Notes: generated by a model from the letters alone, not told the origin. A stretch of 64,000 bases of DNA from CAWGUU01 sp963825765 (GCA_963825765.1 CAWGUU010000003.1:434001-498000), one strand, 5' to 3'; shown: positions 28,809 to 39,125, counted from the stretch's first letter. Made by a program: numbers and translations.

Positions 28809-30197
28809 CTACAGCCGCGCCAGCCGGGCCTCGTCGATCTCGAGGCGGCTGCGGAAGCGGCGGAGCTGCTCGGCCACCGGCTCCGGGCCGGCGCCGCCCT
28901 GCGTGGTGCGGCGGTTGACCGGCGCGCCCGGGTCGAGGAGCCAGACCGCCTCGCTCCCCAGGTGGGGCGAGGCCTCCACCAGCTCGGCCATGGGGACGTG
29001 GCGGTCGAGCGACTCCCGCACGAGAGTGGCGACGATGCCGTGGGCGGTGCGGAAGGGAACGCCCTTGGCCACCAGCCACTCGGCCAGGTCGACGGCGGCG
29101 GTCTCCGGCGTGTCGGCGGCGGCCGCCATCCGGCGCCCGTCGAAGGTGGCGGTGCCCCACAGGCCGGCCAGCGCCATCAGGGCCCGCCTGACCTGGTCGA
29201 CGGCGTCGAACAGCGGCTCCTTGTCCTCCTGGAGGTCGCGGTTGTAGGCGAGGGGCAGTCCCTTGAGGGTGACGAGCAGGCCGGTGAGGTGCCCGATCAG
29301 GCGACCGGCCTTGCCCCGGGCCAGCTCGGCCACGTCGGGGTTCTTCTTCTGCGGGAGCATCGAGCTGCCGGTGGCCCACTCGTCGGCCAGGCGCAGGAAG
29401 CCGAACTCGGCGCTCGACCACAGGACGATCTCCTCCCCCATGCGGGACAGGTGGACGCCGAGCAGGGCCAGGTCGAAGAGGGCCTCGGCCACGAAGTCAC
29501 GGTCGCTGACGGCGTCGAGGGAGTTCTCGAAGACCGAGGCGAAACCAAGGTCGCGGGCGGTGGCGACGGGATCGAGGGGCAGCGACGACCCGGCCAGGGC
29601 ACCGGCGCCGAGAGGGCTGACGTCGAGGCGTCGGCGGGTGTCGAGCAGGCGGTCGACGTCGCGCGACAACGCCCAGGCGTGGGCCAGCAGGTGATGGGCG
29701 AGGAGCACCGGCTGGGCTCGCTGGAGGTGGGTGTAGCCGGGCAGGTAGGTGCCCTTCTTGGCCGCCGACTGGGCCCGCTCCAAGAGCACCCGCTGGAGGG
29801 CGACCACCCTCCTGGCCGTCGCCACCATCTCCCGCTTGGTCCACAGGCGAAGGTCGGTGGCGACCTGGTCGTTGCGGCTGCGCCCGGTGTGGATCTTGGC
29901 GCCCGTCGGCCCCGTCAGCTCGGTGACCCGGCGCTCGACGGCGGTGTGCACGTCCTCGTCGCCGGGACCGAAGCGGAACGTGCCCGAGGTCAGCTCGTCG
30001 TCCACCACGTCGAGGGCGTCGAGCAGGGACTGGCGCTCCTCGGCGGTCAACAGCCCCGCCCGCTCCAGGCCCCGGACGTGGGCACGCGACCCGGCGACGT
30101 CGTCGGCCCCCAGGCGGACGTCGAAGGAGAGGCTGGCGGTGAAGTCCATGAGGCCCTCAGCCGCCTCGACGTCCAGCCTCCCCTCCCACAGCGTCAC
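28809..30197 (-). CDS. argH: Argininosuccinate lyase
   Basis: 462 residues; splits argininosuccinate into arginine and fumarate, the last arginine step. HTGRSRNDQVATDLRLW, YTHLQRAQPVLLAHHLLAHA and the flexible signature loop GSSMLPQKKNPDVAELARGK (catalytic Ser) are all present. GTG 30197 overlaps the argG stop by 4 nt (GTGA), so it is translationally coupled. Confidence 0.97.
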   Translation of the reverse strand: MTLWEGRLDVEAAEGLMDFTASLSFDVRLGADDVAGSRAHVRGLERAGLLTAEERQSLLDALDVVDDELTSGTFRFGPGDEDVHTAVERRVTELTGPTGAKIHTGRSRNDQVATDLRLWTKREMVATARRVVALQRVLLERAQSAAKKGTYLPGYTHLQRAQPVLLAHHLLAHAWALSRDVDRLLDTRRRLDVSPLGAGALAGSSLPLDPVATARDLGFASVFENSLDAVSDRDFVAEALFDLALLGVHLSRMGEEIVLWSSAEFGFLRLADEWATGSSMLPQKKNPDVAELARGKAGRLIGHLTGLLVTLKGLPLAYNRDLQEDKEPLFDAVDQVRRALMALAGLWGTATFDGRRMAAAADTPETAAVDLAEWLVAKGVPFRTAHGIVATLVRESLDRHVPMAELVEASPHLGSEAVWLLDPGAPVNRRTTQGGAGPEPVAEQLRRFRSRLEIDEARLARL

Positions 30198-31393
30198 CGG
30201 TGGCCGCCCCTTTGGCGCCGGGCCCACGTCTCGACGCCGAGGCCCCACAGCCGCACGAACCCGGCGGCGTCCTGGTGGCGGAACTGGTCGGCGGCGTCGT
30301 AGGTCGCCAGGCCGTAGTCGTAGAGGCCGGTCTCGCTGCGCCGGCCGACCACCGAGCACCGCCCCGGCTCGAAGCGCAGCCTGACGTCGCCCCGCACGTG
30401 GCGCTGGCTCTCGTCGAAGAAGGCGTCGAGGGCCTGCTTGAGCGGCGAGTACCACATGCCGTCGTAGACGAGCTCGGCCCAGCGGGGCTCGAGGCGGGAC
30501 TTCTCGTGGGCCAGGTCGCGCTCGAGGGTGAGGCCCTCGAGGTCGGAGTGGGCCAGGAGCAGCGCCAAGGCGCCGGGGGCCTCGTAGACCTCACGGCTCT
30601 TGATACCCACCCGGCGGCCCTCGATCATGTCGATCCGGCCGAACCCGTACGCGCCGGCCAGGCCGCCGATGGCCACGATCAGCTCATGGAGGGGCAGGGC
30701 GACACCGTCGAGAGTGACCGGGACGCCGTCGGAGAAGCCGACGACGACCTCCTCCGGCTCGGTCTCGGTTTGGACGGTGAGGTCGTACACGTCCTCCGGC
30801 GGCGCCTCCCACGGATCCTCCAGGATCCCGCACTCGATGGCACGGCCCCACAGGTTGGAGTCGATCGAGTACGGGCTGGCCTTCGTCACCCGCACGGGGA
30901 TGTCGTGGCGGGCGGCGTAGTCGATCGAGTCCTCCCGGGTCATGCCCCACTCCCGCACGGGAGCCAGCACCTCGAGGTCGGGGGCGAGGGCTCGGGTGTT
31001 GACCTCGAACCGCACCTGGTCGTTGCCCTTGCCGGTGCAGCCGTGGGCGACCGCGTCGGCGCCGAGGGAGCGGGCGGCGGCCACCAGGTGCCTGACGATG
31101 ATGGGGCGGGAGAGGGACGACACGAGCGGGTACCGGCCCTCGTAGAGGGCGTTGGCCTTGATCGCCGGAGCCACGAAGTCGTTGGCGAACTCCCTGCGGC
31201 AGTCGACGACGATGGCCTCGATCGCGCCCGCGGCGAGGGCGCGGGACTTGAGCGTCTGGTCGTCGTCGCCGCCGCCCTGGCCGACGTTGGCGGCGAGGGC
31301 GATCACCTCGACGCCGTAGTTGTCGATCATCCACCGGACCGCCACCGACGTGTCCAGCCCGCCGCTGTAGGCCAGCACCACACGCTTCGCCAT
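30194..31393 (-). CDS. argG: Argininosuccinate synthase
   Basis: 399 residues; condenses citrulline with aspartate using ATP. KRVVLAYSGGLDTSVAVRWM holds the PP-loop, and AHGCTGKGNDQVRFEVN and SPYSIDSNLWGRAIECGILE are family signatures. ATG 31393. It is separated from argR by 115 bp that contain a long palindrome, so it may have its own promoter. Length normal. Confidence 0.97.
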   Translation of the reverse strand: MAKRVVLAYSGGLDTSVAVRWMIDNYGVEVIALAANVGQGGGDDDQTLKSRALAAGAIEAIVVDCRREFANDFVAPAIKANALYEGRYPLVSSLSRPIIVRHLVAAARSLGADAVAHGCTGKGNDQVRFEVNTRALAPDLEVLAPVREWGMTREDSIDYAARHDIPVRVTKASPYSIDSNLWGRAIECGILEDPWEAPPEDVYDLTVQTETEPEEVVVGFSDGVPVTLDGVALPLHELIVAIGGLAGAYGFGRIDMIEGRRVGIKSREVYEAPGALALLLAHSDLEGLTLERDLAHEKSRLEPRWAELVYDGMWYSPLKQALDAFFDESQRHVRGDVRLRFEPGRCSVVGRRSETGLYDYGLATYDAADQFRHQDAAGFVRLWGLGVETWARRQRGGHR

Positions 31394-31427
31394 CAGTCAG
31401 TTGCTCCTCGTTCGTGCGTCGTCGTGC

Positions 31428-31476
31428 GAACCGGGGTCACAGAACCGCGGCATACGCGGTTGCGTGTCACCGGTTC
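31428..31476. repeat. ~48-nt palindromic element, copy A
   Basis: An imperfect inverted repeat starting GAACCGG and ending CCGGTTC with central arms AACCGCG / CGCGGTT. It lies between argR and argG. On the minus strand it matches closely the element at 57532-57578 (AACCGGTGAC..GCAACCGCG core). No U-run follows in either direction. Confidence 0.75.
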
Positions 31477-31508
31477 ACTTGTAGTAGGGCGTGTCGGCCG
31501 GTCCGGTG

Positions 31509-32042
31509 TCACAGGCCTACCAGGGCGCTGAGCTTGCGGGCGACCGCCTCGCCGCCGATCCGCTCGGAGGCCACGACCAGCACGGTGTCGTCGCCGGCGA
31601 CGGTACCGAGGATCTCGGGGATGCCGGCACGGTCGAGGGCCGAGCCGACCACGTGGGCGGAGCCGGGTGGGGTGCGGAGCACGACCAGGTTGCCGGAGTG
31701 GGCCACCTCGACCACCCACTCGCCGAGCACCCGGCGGAGGTGCTCGTCGGGCGCCACCCGGTCCTTGGCCAGCTCGGGGATGGCGTAGACCGGCTCTCCC
31801 CCGGCGACCCGCACCTTGATCGCCCCGAGGTCTTCGAGGTCACGCGACACCGTGGCCTGGGTGGCCACCACCCCGTCCGCCGCCAGCAGCTCCACCAGTC
31901 GGACCTGGCTGGTGACCGCCTGCTCCTGGACGATGCGGGCCACCCGGTGCTGGCGCTGGGGCTTGGCCAGCCGGATGGCGCCGGCGATGATCGGCCCGCG
32001 CTCGCTCACCGACGGGACCTCGCGCCTCCCGGTGTCGGTCAC
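31509..32042 (-). CDS. argR: Arginine repressor ArgR
   Basis: 177 residues. N-terminal winged helix (RQHRVARIVQEQAVTSQVRL to VATQATVSRDLEDLGAIKV, where ATQATVSRDL is the recognition helix). C-terminal hexamerisation and arginine-binding domain (GTVAGDDTVLVVASERIGGE with the GDDT motif). With arginine it binds ARG boxes, and a good one lies before argC (37170-37186). The first 25 residues from GTG 32042 are non-conserved; an internal start is possible. It follows argF by 16 nt. Confidence 0.93.
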   Translation of the reverse strand: MTDTGRREVPSVSERGPIIAGAIRLAKPQRQHRVARIVQEQAVTSQVRLVELLAADGVVATQATVSRDLEDLGAIKVRVAGGEPVYAIPELAKDRVAPDEHLRRVLGEWVVEVAHSGNLVVLRTPPGSAHVVGSALDRAGIPEILGTVAGDDTVLVVASERIGGEAVARKLSALVGL

Positions 32043-32058
32043 GGCTGCGACTTTCGAT

Positions 32059-32939
<881 letters not shown>

Positions 32940-32943
<4 letters not shown>

Positions 32944-34094
32944 CGGCTCAGCACCTTGTCGAGTATGGCCAGGGCCTCGTCGAGCTCGTCGTCGCTCACG
33001 AGCAGGGACGGGGCCAGGCGGATGGCGGTGGGCGTGACCGGATTGACCACGAGGCCGGCGTCGAGGGCGGCCGACGCCACCTCCCGGGCGTCGAGCGAGC
33101 CCAGCTCGGCGGCCAGCAGCAGGCCCATGCCCCGCACCGAGGTGACGTCGGGCAGCTCTGCCAGCCCCGCCGCCAGGCGGGCACCGGCCCGCTCGGCCCG
33201 GGCGGGCACGTCCTCGTCCTCCATCACCTTCAGCACCGCCCGGGCCGCCGCCGTGGCCAGGGGCTGGCCGCCGAAGGTGGTGCCGTGGTCGCCCGGCCGG
33301 AAGGCGTCGGCGACATCGGACCGGGCCCAGCAGGCGCCGATGGGCATGCCGTTGCCCAGGGCCTTGGCCATGGTGACCACGTCGGGGCGGATGCCCTCGT
33401 GCTGGAACCCGAACCACTTCCCGGTGCGGCCCAGCCCGGTCTGCACCTCGTCCATGATCAGCAGGACGCCACGTTCGTCACACAGCCGGCGGACGTCGGC
33501 CAGGTACCCGGCCGGCGCCACGTTGACCCCGCCCTCGCCCTGGATGGGCTCGAGCAGGACGGCGGCGACCACGCTGGGGTCGACCGCCCGGTCGAGGGCG
33601 TCGACGTCGCCCAGGGCGACGTGGCGGAACCCGTCGGGCAGGGGCTGGAAGGGTTCGTGCTTCTGGGGCTGGCCGGTGGCGTGCAGGGTGGCGAGCGTCC
33701 GCCCGTGGAACGAGCCGTAGGCGCTGACCACCACGTAGCGTCCGGGGCCGGCCCAGCGGCGGGCCAGCTTGAAGGCGCACTCGTTGGCCTCGGCGCCCGA
33801 GTTGCAGAAGAAGACCTTGCCCCCGCCGGCGTCGATCAGCCGGTCGAGGGTGGCGGCCACCTCGGGCCCCGGGGTGGTGCCGTAGAGGTTGCAGACGTGC
33901 AGCAGGGTGCGGGCCTGGTCGGCGATGGCGTCGGCCACCGCCGGGTGGGCGTGGCCGAGGGACGTCACGGCCAGGCCGCCCAGGAAGTCGAGGTAGGCCT
34001 TCCCGTCGGCGTCGTAGAGGCGGCTGCCCTCGCCCCGGACGAAGGTCACCGCGGGTGTCGGGTACGTCGGCATGAGGTAGCTGGTGGCGCTCAC
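32940..34094 (-). CDS. argD: Acetylornithine aminotransferase
   Basis: 384-residue class III PLP enzyme. FFCNSGAEANECAFKLARR binds phosphate, VLLEPIQGEGGVNVA and LLIMDEVQTGLGRTGKWFGF are family signatures, and the PLP lysine is in DVVTMAKALGNGMPIGA. GTG 34094 overlaps the argB stop (GTGA); an in-frame upstream extension overlaps argB and is rejected. Confidence 0.95.
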
Positions 34095-34954
34095 GGGCTG
34101 ACCATGGTGCCGATGCCCTCGCGGGTGAACATCTCGAGCAGCAGGGCGTGGCGCACCCGGCCGTCGAGGATGTGGGCGTGGCCCACGCCGTTGCGCACCG
34201 CCCGCACGCACGAGGCGATCTTGGGCACCATGCCGCCGGTGAGCCCGCCCGACACCAGCAGGGCCTCGAGGTCGTCGGCCGAGGCGGTCCGGACCAGGCT
34301 GGACGGGTCGCCCACGTCGGCCAGCAGGCCGTCGACGTCGGTGAGGTAGACGAGCTTCTCGGCGCCCAGCGCCTCGGCGACCGCGCCGGCGACCGTGTCG
34401 GCGTTGATGTTGTACGCCTGGCCCTCGGTGTCGCTGCCGATGGTGGCGAGGACGGGGATCAGGTCCTCCGCCAGCAGGCGCTCGAGGAGGCTGGGGTTGA
34501 CCGAGTCGACGTCGCCGACGAAGCCCAGCTCAGGGGCGCGGGCGGTGGCCAGGATGAGGCCGGCGTCCTCGCCCGACAGCCCCACCGCCAGCGGCCCGTG
34601 AACGTTCACGGCGGCCACGATGTCGCGGTTCACCTTCCCCACCAGCACCATGCGGGCGATGTCGAGGGTGTCGGCGTCGGTGACCCGCAGGCCGTCGAGG
34701 AACTCGGGCCGCTTGCCCAGCCGGGCCATGAGCTGGCCGATCTGCGGTCCGCCGCCGTGCACGACCACCGGCCTCATGCCGACGGTGCGCATCAGCACGA
34801 TGTCCTCGGCGAAGGAGGCGGCCAGGGATGGGAGGGTCATGGCCGCACCGCCGTATTTGACCACCACGACCTTGCCCCAGAAGCGGCGGATGTAGGGCAG
34901 GGCCTCGGCCAGGATGGCCGCCTTGTCGAGCGGTGTCGTCGTCGAGACGGTCAC
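34091..34954 (-). CDS. argB: Acetylglutamate kinase
   Basis: 287-residue amino-acid kinase. VVVKYGGAAMTLPSLAASF and RPVVVHGGGPQIGQLMARLG carry the ATP and substrate loops; YNINADTVAGAVAEALGAEK and LTDVDGLLADVGDP follow. The N-terminal ~25 residues form the helix typical of arginine-inhibited hexameric enzymes. GTG 34954 overlaps the argJ stop (GTGA). Confidence 0.96.
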   Translation of the reverse strand: MTVSTTTPLDKAAILAEALPYIRRFWGKVVVVKYGGAAMTLPSLAASFAEDIVLMRTVGMRPVVVHGGGPQIGQLMARLGKRPEFLDGLRVTDADTLDIARMVLVGKVNRDIVAAVNVHGPLAVGLSGEDAGLILATARAPELGFVGDVDSVNPSLLERLLAEDLIPVLATIGSDTEGQAYNINADTVAGAVAEALGAEKLVYLTDVDGLLADVGDPSSLVRTASADDLEALLVSGGLTGGMVPKIASCVRAVRNGVGHAHILDGRVRHALLLEMFTREGIGTMVSP

Positions 34955-36135
34955 GACGTGCCCTTGTTCTCTTCGATGTAGCCGGGGCCGAGGTCGGTGA
35001 ACACCACCGACGCCTCGTGCCCGCCCAGGCCCAGGTGGGCGACGATCGACACGTGGCGTCCGGCCATGTGGGCGGCGACGGCGCCGGCGTCGTGGTCGGT
35101 GGCGACGCCGCGGGCGCACACCGCTATACCGCCGTAGGCGATCGCCACCCGGTCGGGGTCGAGCTCGACGCCGGCCGAGCCCAGCTCGCTGATGATCCGC
35201 CCCCAGTAGGGGTCGGCACCGTACAGCGAGCACTGCACCAGCTGGCTGTCGGCGACCTTGCGGGCCGCCCGCCGGGCGTCTTCCGGGCTGGCCGCCCCTT
35301 TGACCAGGACGGTGGCGGTGCGGGTGGAGCCCTCGGCGTCGGCCGCCATCTGCCCGGCCAGGTCGGCGCAGGCCTCGGCCACCGCCGCGCCGACGGCGTC
35401 GAGGTCGGTGGGGCCGGCCCGGCCGCTGGCCAGCAGGATCACCGTGTCGTTGGTGGAGGTGGCCCCGTCGACGATCAGGTCGTTGAACGAGTGGCTCACG
35501 GCGTCACGCAGGATCGCCCGCAGGTGACCGGGGTCGACCTGGGCGTCGGTGGTGAGCACGGCCAGCATGGTGGCCATGTCGGGGGCGAGCATGGCGGCAC
35601 CTTTGGCCATCCCCCCGACGGTGAAGCCGGCGCCCGGGACCACCACCTGCTTGAGGACGGTGTCGGTGGTCATGATCGCCCTGGCCGCGGCGGCGCCACC
35701 GTCTCGGCGCTTGGCTTCGACCAGGGGGCCGACGCCCGACTCCACGGCCGCCATCGGCAGGTAGTAGCCGATGAGGCCGGTCGAGCACACGAGGACGTCG
35801 GTGCGGTCGCACCTCAGGCCGGCGGCGACGAGCTCGCACATCCGCTCGGCATCGCTACGACCCTTCTCGCCGGTGGCGGCGTTGGCGCAGCCGCTGTTGA
35901 CCACGACTGCCGCGGCTCGGCCCCATGTCGATTCGAGGTGGGCCCGGCTGACCAGCACGGGCGCGGCGGACGCCTTGTTGGACGTGAACACGGCGGCCGC
36001 CGGGACCGGCTTTCCGTCGTCGGTGGCGACGAGGGCCAGGTCCGGGTCGCCGCTGGCCTTGATCCCGCAGGCCACACCCGATGCCACGAAGCCCTCCGGC
36101 TCTGTCACACCGGTGATCGGGACCCCCGAGGTCAC
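34951..36135 (-). CDS. argJ: Bifunctional glutamate N-acetyltransferase / ornithine acetyltransferase
   Basis: 394 residues. The self-cleavage site is in KGAAMLAPDMATMLAVLTTD (Ala-Thr, here M-ATM with catalytic Thr). FTSNKASAAPVLVSRAHL and VVVNSGCANAATGEKG mark the N-terminal subunit. The cyclic pathway explains the absence of argA and argE here. GTG 36135 overlaps the argC stop (GTGA). Second gene of the arginine operon. Confidence 0.95.
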   Translation of the reverse strand: MTSGVPITGVTEPEGFVASGVACGIKASGDPDLALVATDDGKPVPAAAVFTSNKASAAPVLVSRAHLESTWGRAAAVVVNSGCANAATGEKGRSDAERMCELVAAGLRCDRTDVLVCSTGLIGYYLPMAAVESGVGPLVEAKRRDGGAAAARAIMTTDTVLKQVVVPGAGFTVGGMAKGAAMLAPDMATMLAVLTTDAQVDPGHLRAILRDAVSHSFNDLIVDGATSTNDTVILLASGRAGPTDLDAVGAAVAEACADLAGQMAADAEGSTRTATVLVKGAASPEDARRAARKVADSQLVQCSLYGADPYWGRIISELGSAGVELDPDRVAIAYGGIAVCARGVATDHDAGAVAAHMAGRHVSIVAHLGLGGHEASVVFTDLGPGYIEENKGTS

Positions 36136-37151
36136 GGGTACACGCCCACGCTGGAGAGGCCGGTGGTCTCGTCGATGCCGAGCAGGATGTTGGCGCACTG
36201 CACGGCCTGTCCCGACGCACCCTTGACCAGGTTGTCGAGGGCGCCCAGGACGACGACCCACCCGGTGCGGGGGTCGAAGCGGGCGGTCAGGTGGACGGAG
36301 TTGGAGCCCCACGTGGCCTTGGTCGAGGGGGGCTTGTCGCTCACGACGACGAACGGCTCGCCGGCATAGGCGGTGCGCAGGAGGTCGAGGAGGTCGTCGG
36401 TGGAGGTGGGGCGGGCGGGGCGGGCGTAGCACGTAGCCAGGATCCCCCGGGTCATGGGGGCGAGGTGGGGGGTGAAGAGGACGGAGGCGCCGGTGGCCTG
36501 CTCGATCTCGGGCGTGTGGCGGTGGTCGAGGAGGCCGTAGGCGACGAAGTCCTCGTTGACGGTGCCGTAGTGGGTCGTGGGCCTGGGGGCCCGTCCCGCG
36601 CCGGACACGCCGCTGGCGGCGTCGACGATCACCCCCGCCGTCTCGATGGCGCCGGCGTCGACGAGGGGGGCCAGGGCCAAGGTGGCGGCCGTGGGGTAGC
36701 AGCCGGGGGCGGCCACGGCGTCGGCCGACGCGATGTCCTTGCGGTGGCGCTCGGGGAGCCCGTAGGCGAACCGGGCCAGCAGGTCGGGGGCGGCGTGGGC
36801 CTCGCCGTACCAGCGCACGTAGGCGGCGGGGTCACGGAGGCGGAAGTCGGCGGCCAGGTCGACGATCTTTACGGTCCCGGTGTCGAGGAGCGCCGGGACG
36901 AGCAGCTGCGAGGCGCCGTGGGGCAGGGCCAGGAAGACGAGGTCGACGGTGGTGGCGGCTGAGGGGTCGAAGGTGGCGAACACCAGGTTGGGATAGGCGG
37001 CGGCGAGGCTGGGATACAGGTCGGCGACCCGTGTGCCCGCCTGGGTGTCACCCGTCGCCCAGGCGACCTCGAGGTCGGGATGACCGTGGCACAGCCGCAA
37101 CAGCTCGGCCCCGGTGTACCCGGAGCCCCCGACGATGCCGACCGTTGCCAT
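36132..37151 (-). CDS. argC: N-acetyl-gamma-glutamyl-phosphate reductase
   Basis: 339 residues. NAD(P)-binding GIVGGSGYTGAELLRLCHGH at the N-terminus and active-site Cys in VAAPGCYPTAATLAL. ATG 37151 is preferred to the upstream in-frame ATG because it gives the exact family start and lies 6 nt after a -10-like TATTCT (37163-37158). The mRNA would therefore be leaderless. First gene of argCJBDFR-GH-mpg. Confidence 0.95.
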   Translation of the reverse strand: MATVGIVGGSGYTGAELLRLCHGHPDLEVAWATGDTQAGTRVADLYPSLAAAYPNLVFATFDPSAATTVDLVFLALPHGASQLLVPALLDTGTVKIVDLAADFRLRDPAAYVRWYGEAHAAPDLLARFAYGLPERHRKDIASADAVAAPGCYPTAATLALAPLVDAGAIETAGVIVDAASGVSGAGRAPRPTTHYGTVNEDFVAYGLLDHRHTPEIEQATGASVLFTPHLAPMTRGILATCYARPARPTSTDDLLDLLRTAYAGEPFVVVSDKPPSTKATWGSNSVHLTARFDPRTGWVVVLGALDNLVKGASGQAVQCANILLGIDETTGLSSVGVYP

Positions 37152-37157
37152 CCGCCG

Positions 37158-37186
37158 AGAATACACGGCTATGCATGATTATGCGA
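37158..37186 (-). promoter_or_regulatory. argC promoter with ArgR operator (ARG box)
   Basis: A -10-like TATTCT at 37163-37158 lies 6 nt before the argC ATG. Just upstream, plus strand TATGCATGATTATGCGA (37170-37186) is a near-palindrome matching the ARG-box pattern (TGCAT-4-ATGCa). It covers the -35 position, so ArgR binding would block RNA polymerase. Pattern seen; regulation inferred. Confidence 0.7.
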
Positions 37187-37198
37187 CACACTTTTGGA

Positions 37199-37443
37199 TG
37201 TCGGGGCACCCCCGGGAAGTGATCCACCTGTTGTGGAGGTCCGTAGCCCAGCATGATGGGCGGGAGGACAGACCACATGAAGCGACACCGACACACGCCC
37301 GAGCAGATCGTGCGCAAGCTCCGCGAGGGCGAGCGCATGCTCAACGAGCGCAAGGACCTGGCCGAGGTGGTCCGCCACCTCGAGATCGCCGAGAGCACCT
37401 GGGTTCGCTGGCGGTCCCAGTACGGGGAGATGAAGGCCGCGAC
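37199..37443 (+). mobile_element. IS3-family insertion sequence remnant
   Basis: Left-end remnant of an IS3-type element. The region from about 37199 (TGTCGGGGCACCCCCGGGAA, a plausible terminal-repeat end) runs into an OrfA-like frame starting at ATG 37277. OrfB, the rest of OrfA and the right end are missing, and the text changes character near 37443. Confidence 0.6.
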
Positions 37444-37549
37444 GGGCCTCGGCCGAGGTCGGAGGGCGGAGGGCGGTGGAGCAGGCCGGGCTTGCACTCG
37501 GCGGGCTCGTCGCGGCGCCGGTCAGGCGGCCCACCAGGTCCCAGTGTAG
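37277..37549 (+). pseudogene. Truncated IS3 OrfA-like transposase
   Basis: The first 55 residues (MKRHRHTPEQIVRKLREGER, DLAEVVRHLEIAESTWVRWR, SQYGEMKA) are a clear helix-turn-helix N-terminus of IS3-family OrfA. After that the sequence becomes Arg/Gly-rich with no homology, so it is truncated at about 37443. A GGGAGGA lies 7 nt before the ATG. No transposase activity expected. Confidence 0.75.
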
Positions 37550-37917
37550 GAACGGGTGTCGGTGGGACCGGTGACGGTCTGCAGCCGGCCGGCGTGGTCC
37601 CACGCGAAGTTGGTGGTTCCGGCCGCAGGGTCGGAGATGGATGCGATCCGGCCGTCGTCGAACCAGTCCATGGCCACCGCCGGCAGGCCCGAACGTGAGA
37701 TCGTCCGGACTCGGTCGCGGTCGTCCCAGGTCCGGGCCGTGTCGCCGTCGGGGCTGGACTCGGTGATCTGGCGGCCGGCGCCGTCGTAGGCCCAGCGGCG
37801 TCGACGACCACGCCGCAGGGCGCCCAGTAGAGGCCGGCGCCCAGGGGCGATGCCACGCGCCACACGCCCCTTCCCGCAGGACGCCGGAATTGCACGTTTG
37901 CCTTGCTTTGCGAACAC
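37522..37917 (-). pseudogene. RHS/YD-repeat protein fragment
   Basis: Residues 40-131 read as YD repeats: WAYDGAGRQITESSPDGDTA-RTWDDRDRV, MDWFDDGRIASISDPAAGTT and FAWDHAGRLQTVTGPTDTRS. These belong to large RHS/wall-associated or toxin-delivery proteins over 1,000 residues long; only about three repeats survive. The first 40 residues look non-coding. The left boundary meets the IS3 remnant, suggesting the two were rearranged together. Confidence 0.65.
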
Positions 37918-37931
37918 CAGTTCGATACAAT
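37903..37931 (+). promoter_or_regulatory. Sigma70-like promoter before the DUF222-HNH gene
   Basis: TTGCTT (37903-37908), a 17-bp spacer and TACAAT (37926-37931), about 45 nt before ATG 37977. It is the best consensus promoter I see outside the rRNA leader. Confidence 0.6.
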
Positions 37932-37976
37932 GGGTTCAGTCGCTTCCCCCGACAGTGATCGAGCGCGGGAGCAGCG

Positions 37977-39125
37977 ATGGACGCGATCGCAGAGTTGGTC
38001 GAGGGCATCAACGCCGTGTGCGGCGCGGATCCGTCGGCGTTGGCCGACGTCGAGTCCGTGGAGGCCCTGTACCGCCAGCTCGACCGGCTGGAGGCCGCGG
38101 CCTGTCGGGCTTCGGCTTCCTTCGATGCTGGCGGGGAGTGGCAGGTCGACGGGGCCCGAAGCGCGGGGGCGTGGATCGCCACCCGTCGGCGCATGCCCAG
38201 GACCACCGCCCGGCGGCGGGTGCAGCTGGGACGGGCCCTGCGCCATCTGCCGGCCACCGAGGAGGCGTGGTTGGCCGGCGACATCGGCATCGCCCACGTG
38301 GCGGCGGTGGCGGATGCCCGTACCGCGTCCACCGAGGAGGCCCTGGCCCGGGACGAGCAGATGTTGGTGGATCAGGCCCGCGAGCTGCAGTTTCGCCATT
38401 TCGCCCGCACCCTGGCCTACTGGTCGCAGCTGGCCGACCCCGATGGGGCCGAGAAGGAAGCAGCCAAGAGCCACGACGGCCGCCGGCTGCACCTGTCCTC
38501 CAGCTGGAGGGGCCAGTGGTACCTGGACGGGGTCTTCGACGCCGTCGGCGGCGAGATCCTGTGCCAGGAGCTCGAGCACATCGAGAAGGAGCTGTTCGAG
38601 GCCGACTGGGCCGAGGCCAAGGCCCGGGTGGGTGCCGGAGTCTGCGTGGGTGACGTGCACCGAACGCCCGCCCAGCGTCGGGCCGACGCCCTGGTGGAGA
38701 TGGCCCGGCGTTCCGCGGCCGCCCCTGCGGGAGCCCGGCTGCCCGAGCCGCTGTTCAACGTCACGATCGACCACGAGACCTTCCAACGGGTGTGCGAGCT
38801 GGCCCGGGGCAGCGTGGTCACCCCGGGCGCCCTGGTGCCGTGGCTGCCCGAGGCGTGGGTACAGCGGGTCGTCTTCGACGGCCCCGACCGGGTCAAGAAC
38901 GTCGGAGTTCGCCGGCGACTGTTCACCGGCGCCACCCGCACGTCGGTGCTGGTGCGGGAGCGGGAGTGCTTCCATCCCTATTGCGACGTTCCCGCCTGTG
39001 ACTGCCAGGTCGACCACGTGGTGCCCTACGCCGAGGGTGGGCTCACCGTCGACGACAACGGCCGGCCGGCCTGCGGGTTCCATAACCGCCAGCGCCAGCA
39101 AGGGCCGGATCCGCCGCCTCCATGA
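37977..39125 (+). CDS. DUF222 / HNH-endonuclease domain protein (13E12-type)
   Basis: 382 residues. An N-terminal DUF222 helical region (about 20-280) is followed by an HNH nuclease domain: RTSVLVRERECFHPYCDVPA, CDCQVDHVVPYAEGGLTVDD and NGRPACGFHNR, with the zinc-binding Cys and the catalytic DH. This is a multicopy actinobacterial family, sometimes annotated as 13E12 repeat proteins and often near mobile elements, consistent with the IS3/RHS debris beside it. Its own promoter lies upstream. Substrate unknown. Confidence 0.85.
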   Translation: MDAIAELVEGINAVCGADPSALADVESVEALYRQLDRLEAAACRASASFDAGGEWQVDGARSAGAWIATRRRMPRTTARRRVQLGRALRHLPATEEAWLAGDIGIAHVAAVADARTASTEEALARDEQMLVDQARELQFRHFARTLAYWSQLADPDGAEKEAAKSHDGRRLHLSSSWRGQWYLDGVFDAVGGEILCQELEHIEKELFEADWAEAKARVGAGVCVGDVHRTPAQRRADALVEMARRSAAAPAGARLPEPLFNVTIDHETFQRVCELARGSVVTPGALVPWLPEAWVQRVVFDGPDRVKNVGVRRRLFTGATRTSVLVRERECFHPYCDVPACDCQVDHVVPYAEGGLTVDDNGRPACGFHNRQRQQGPDPPPP

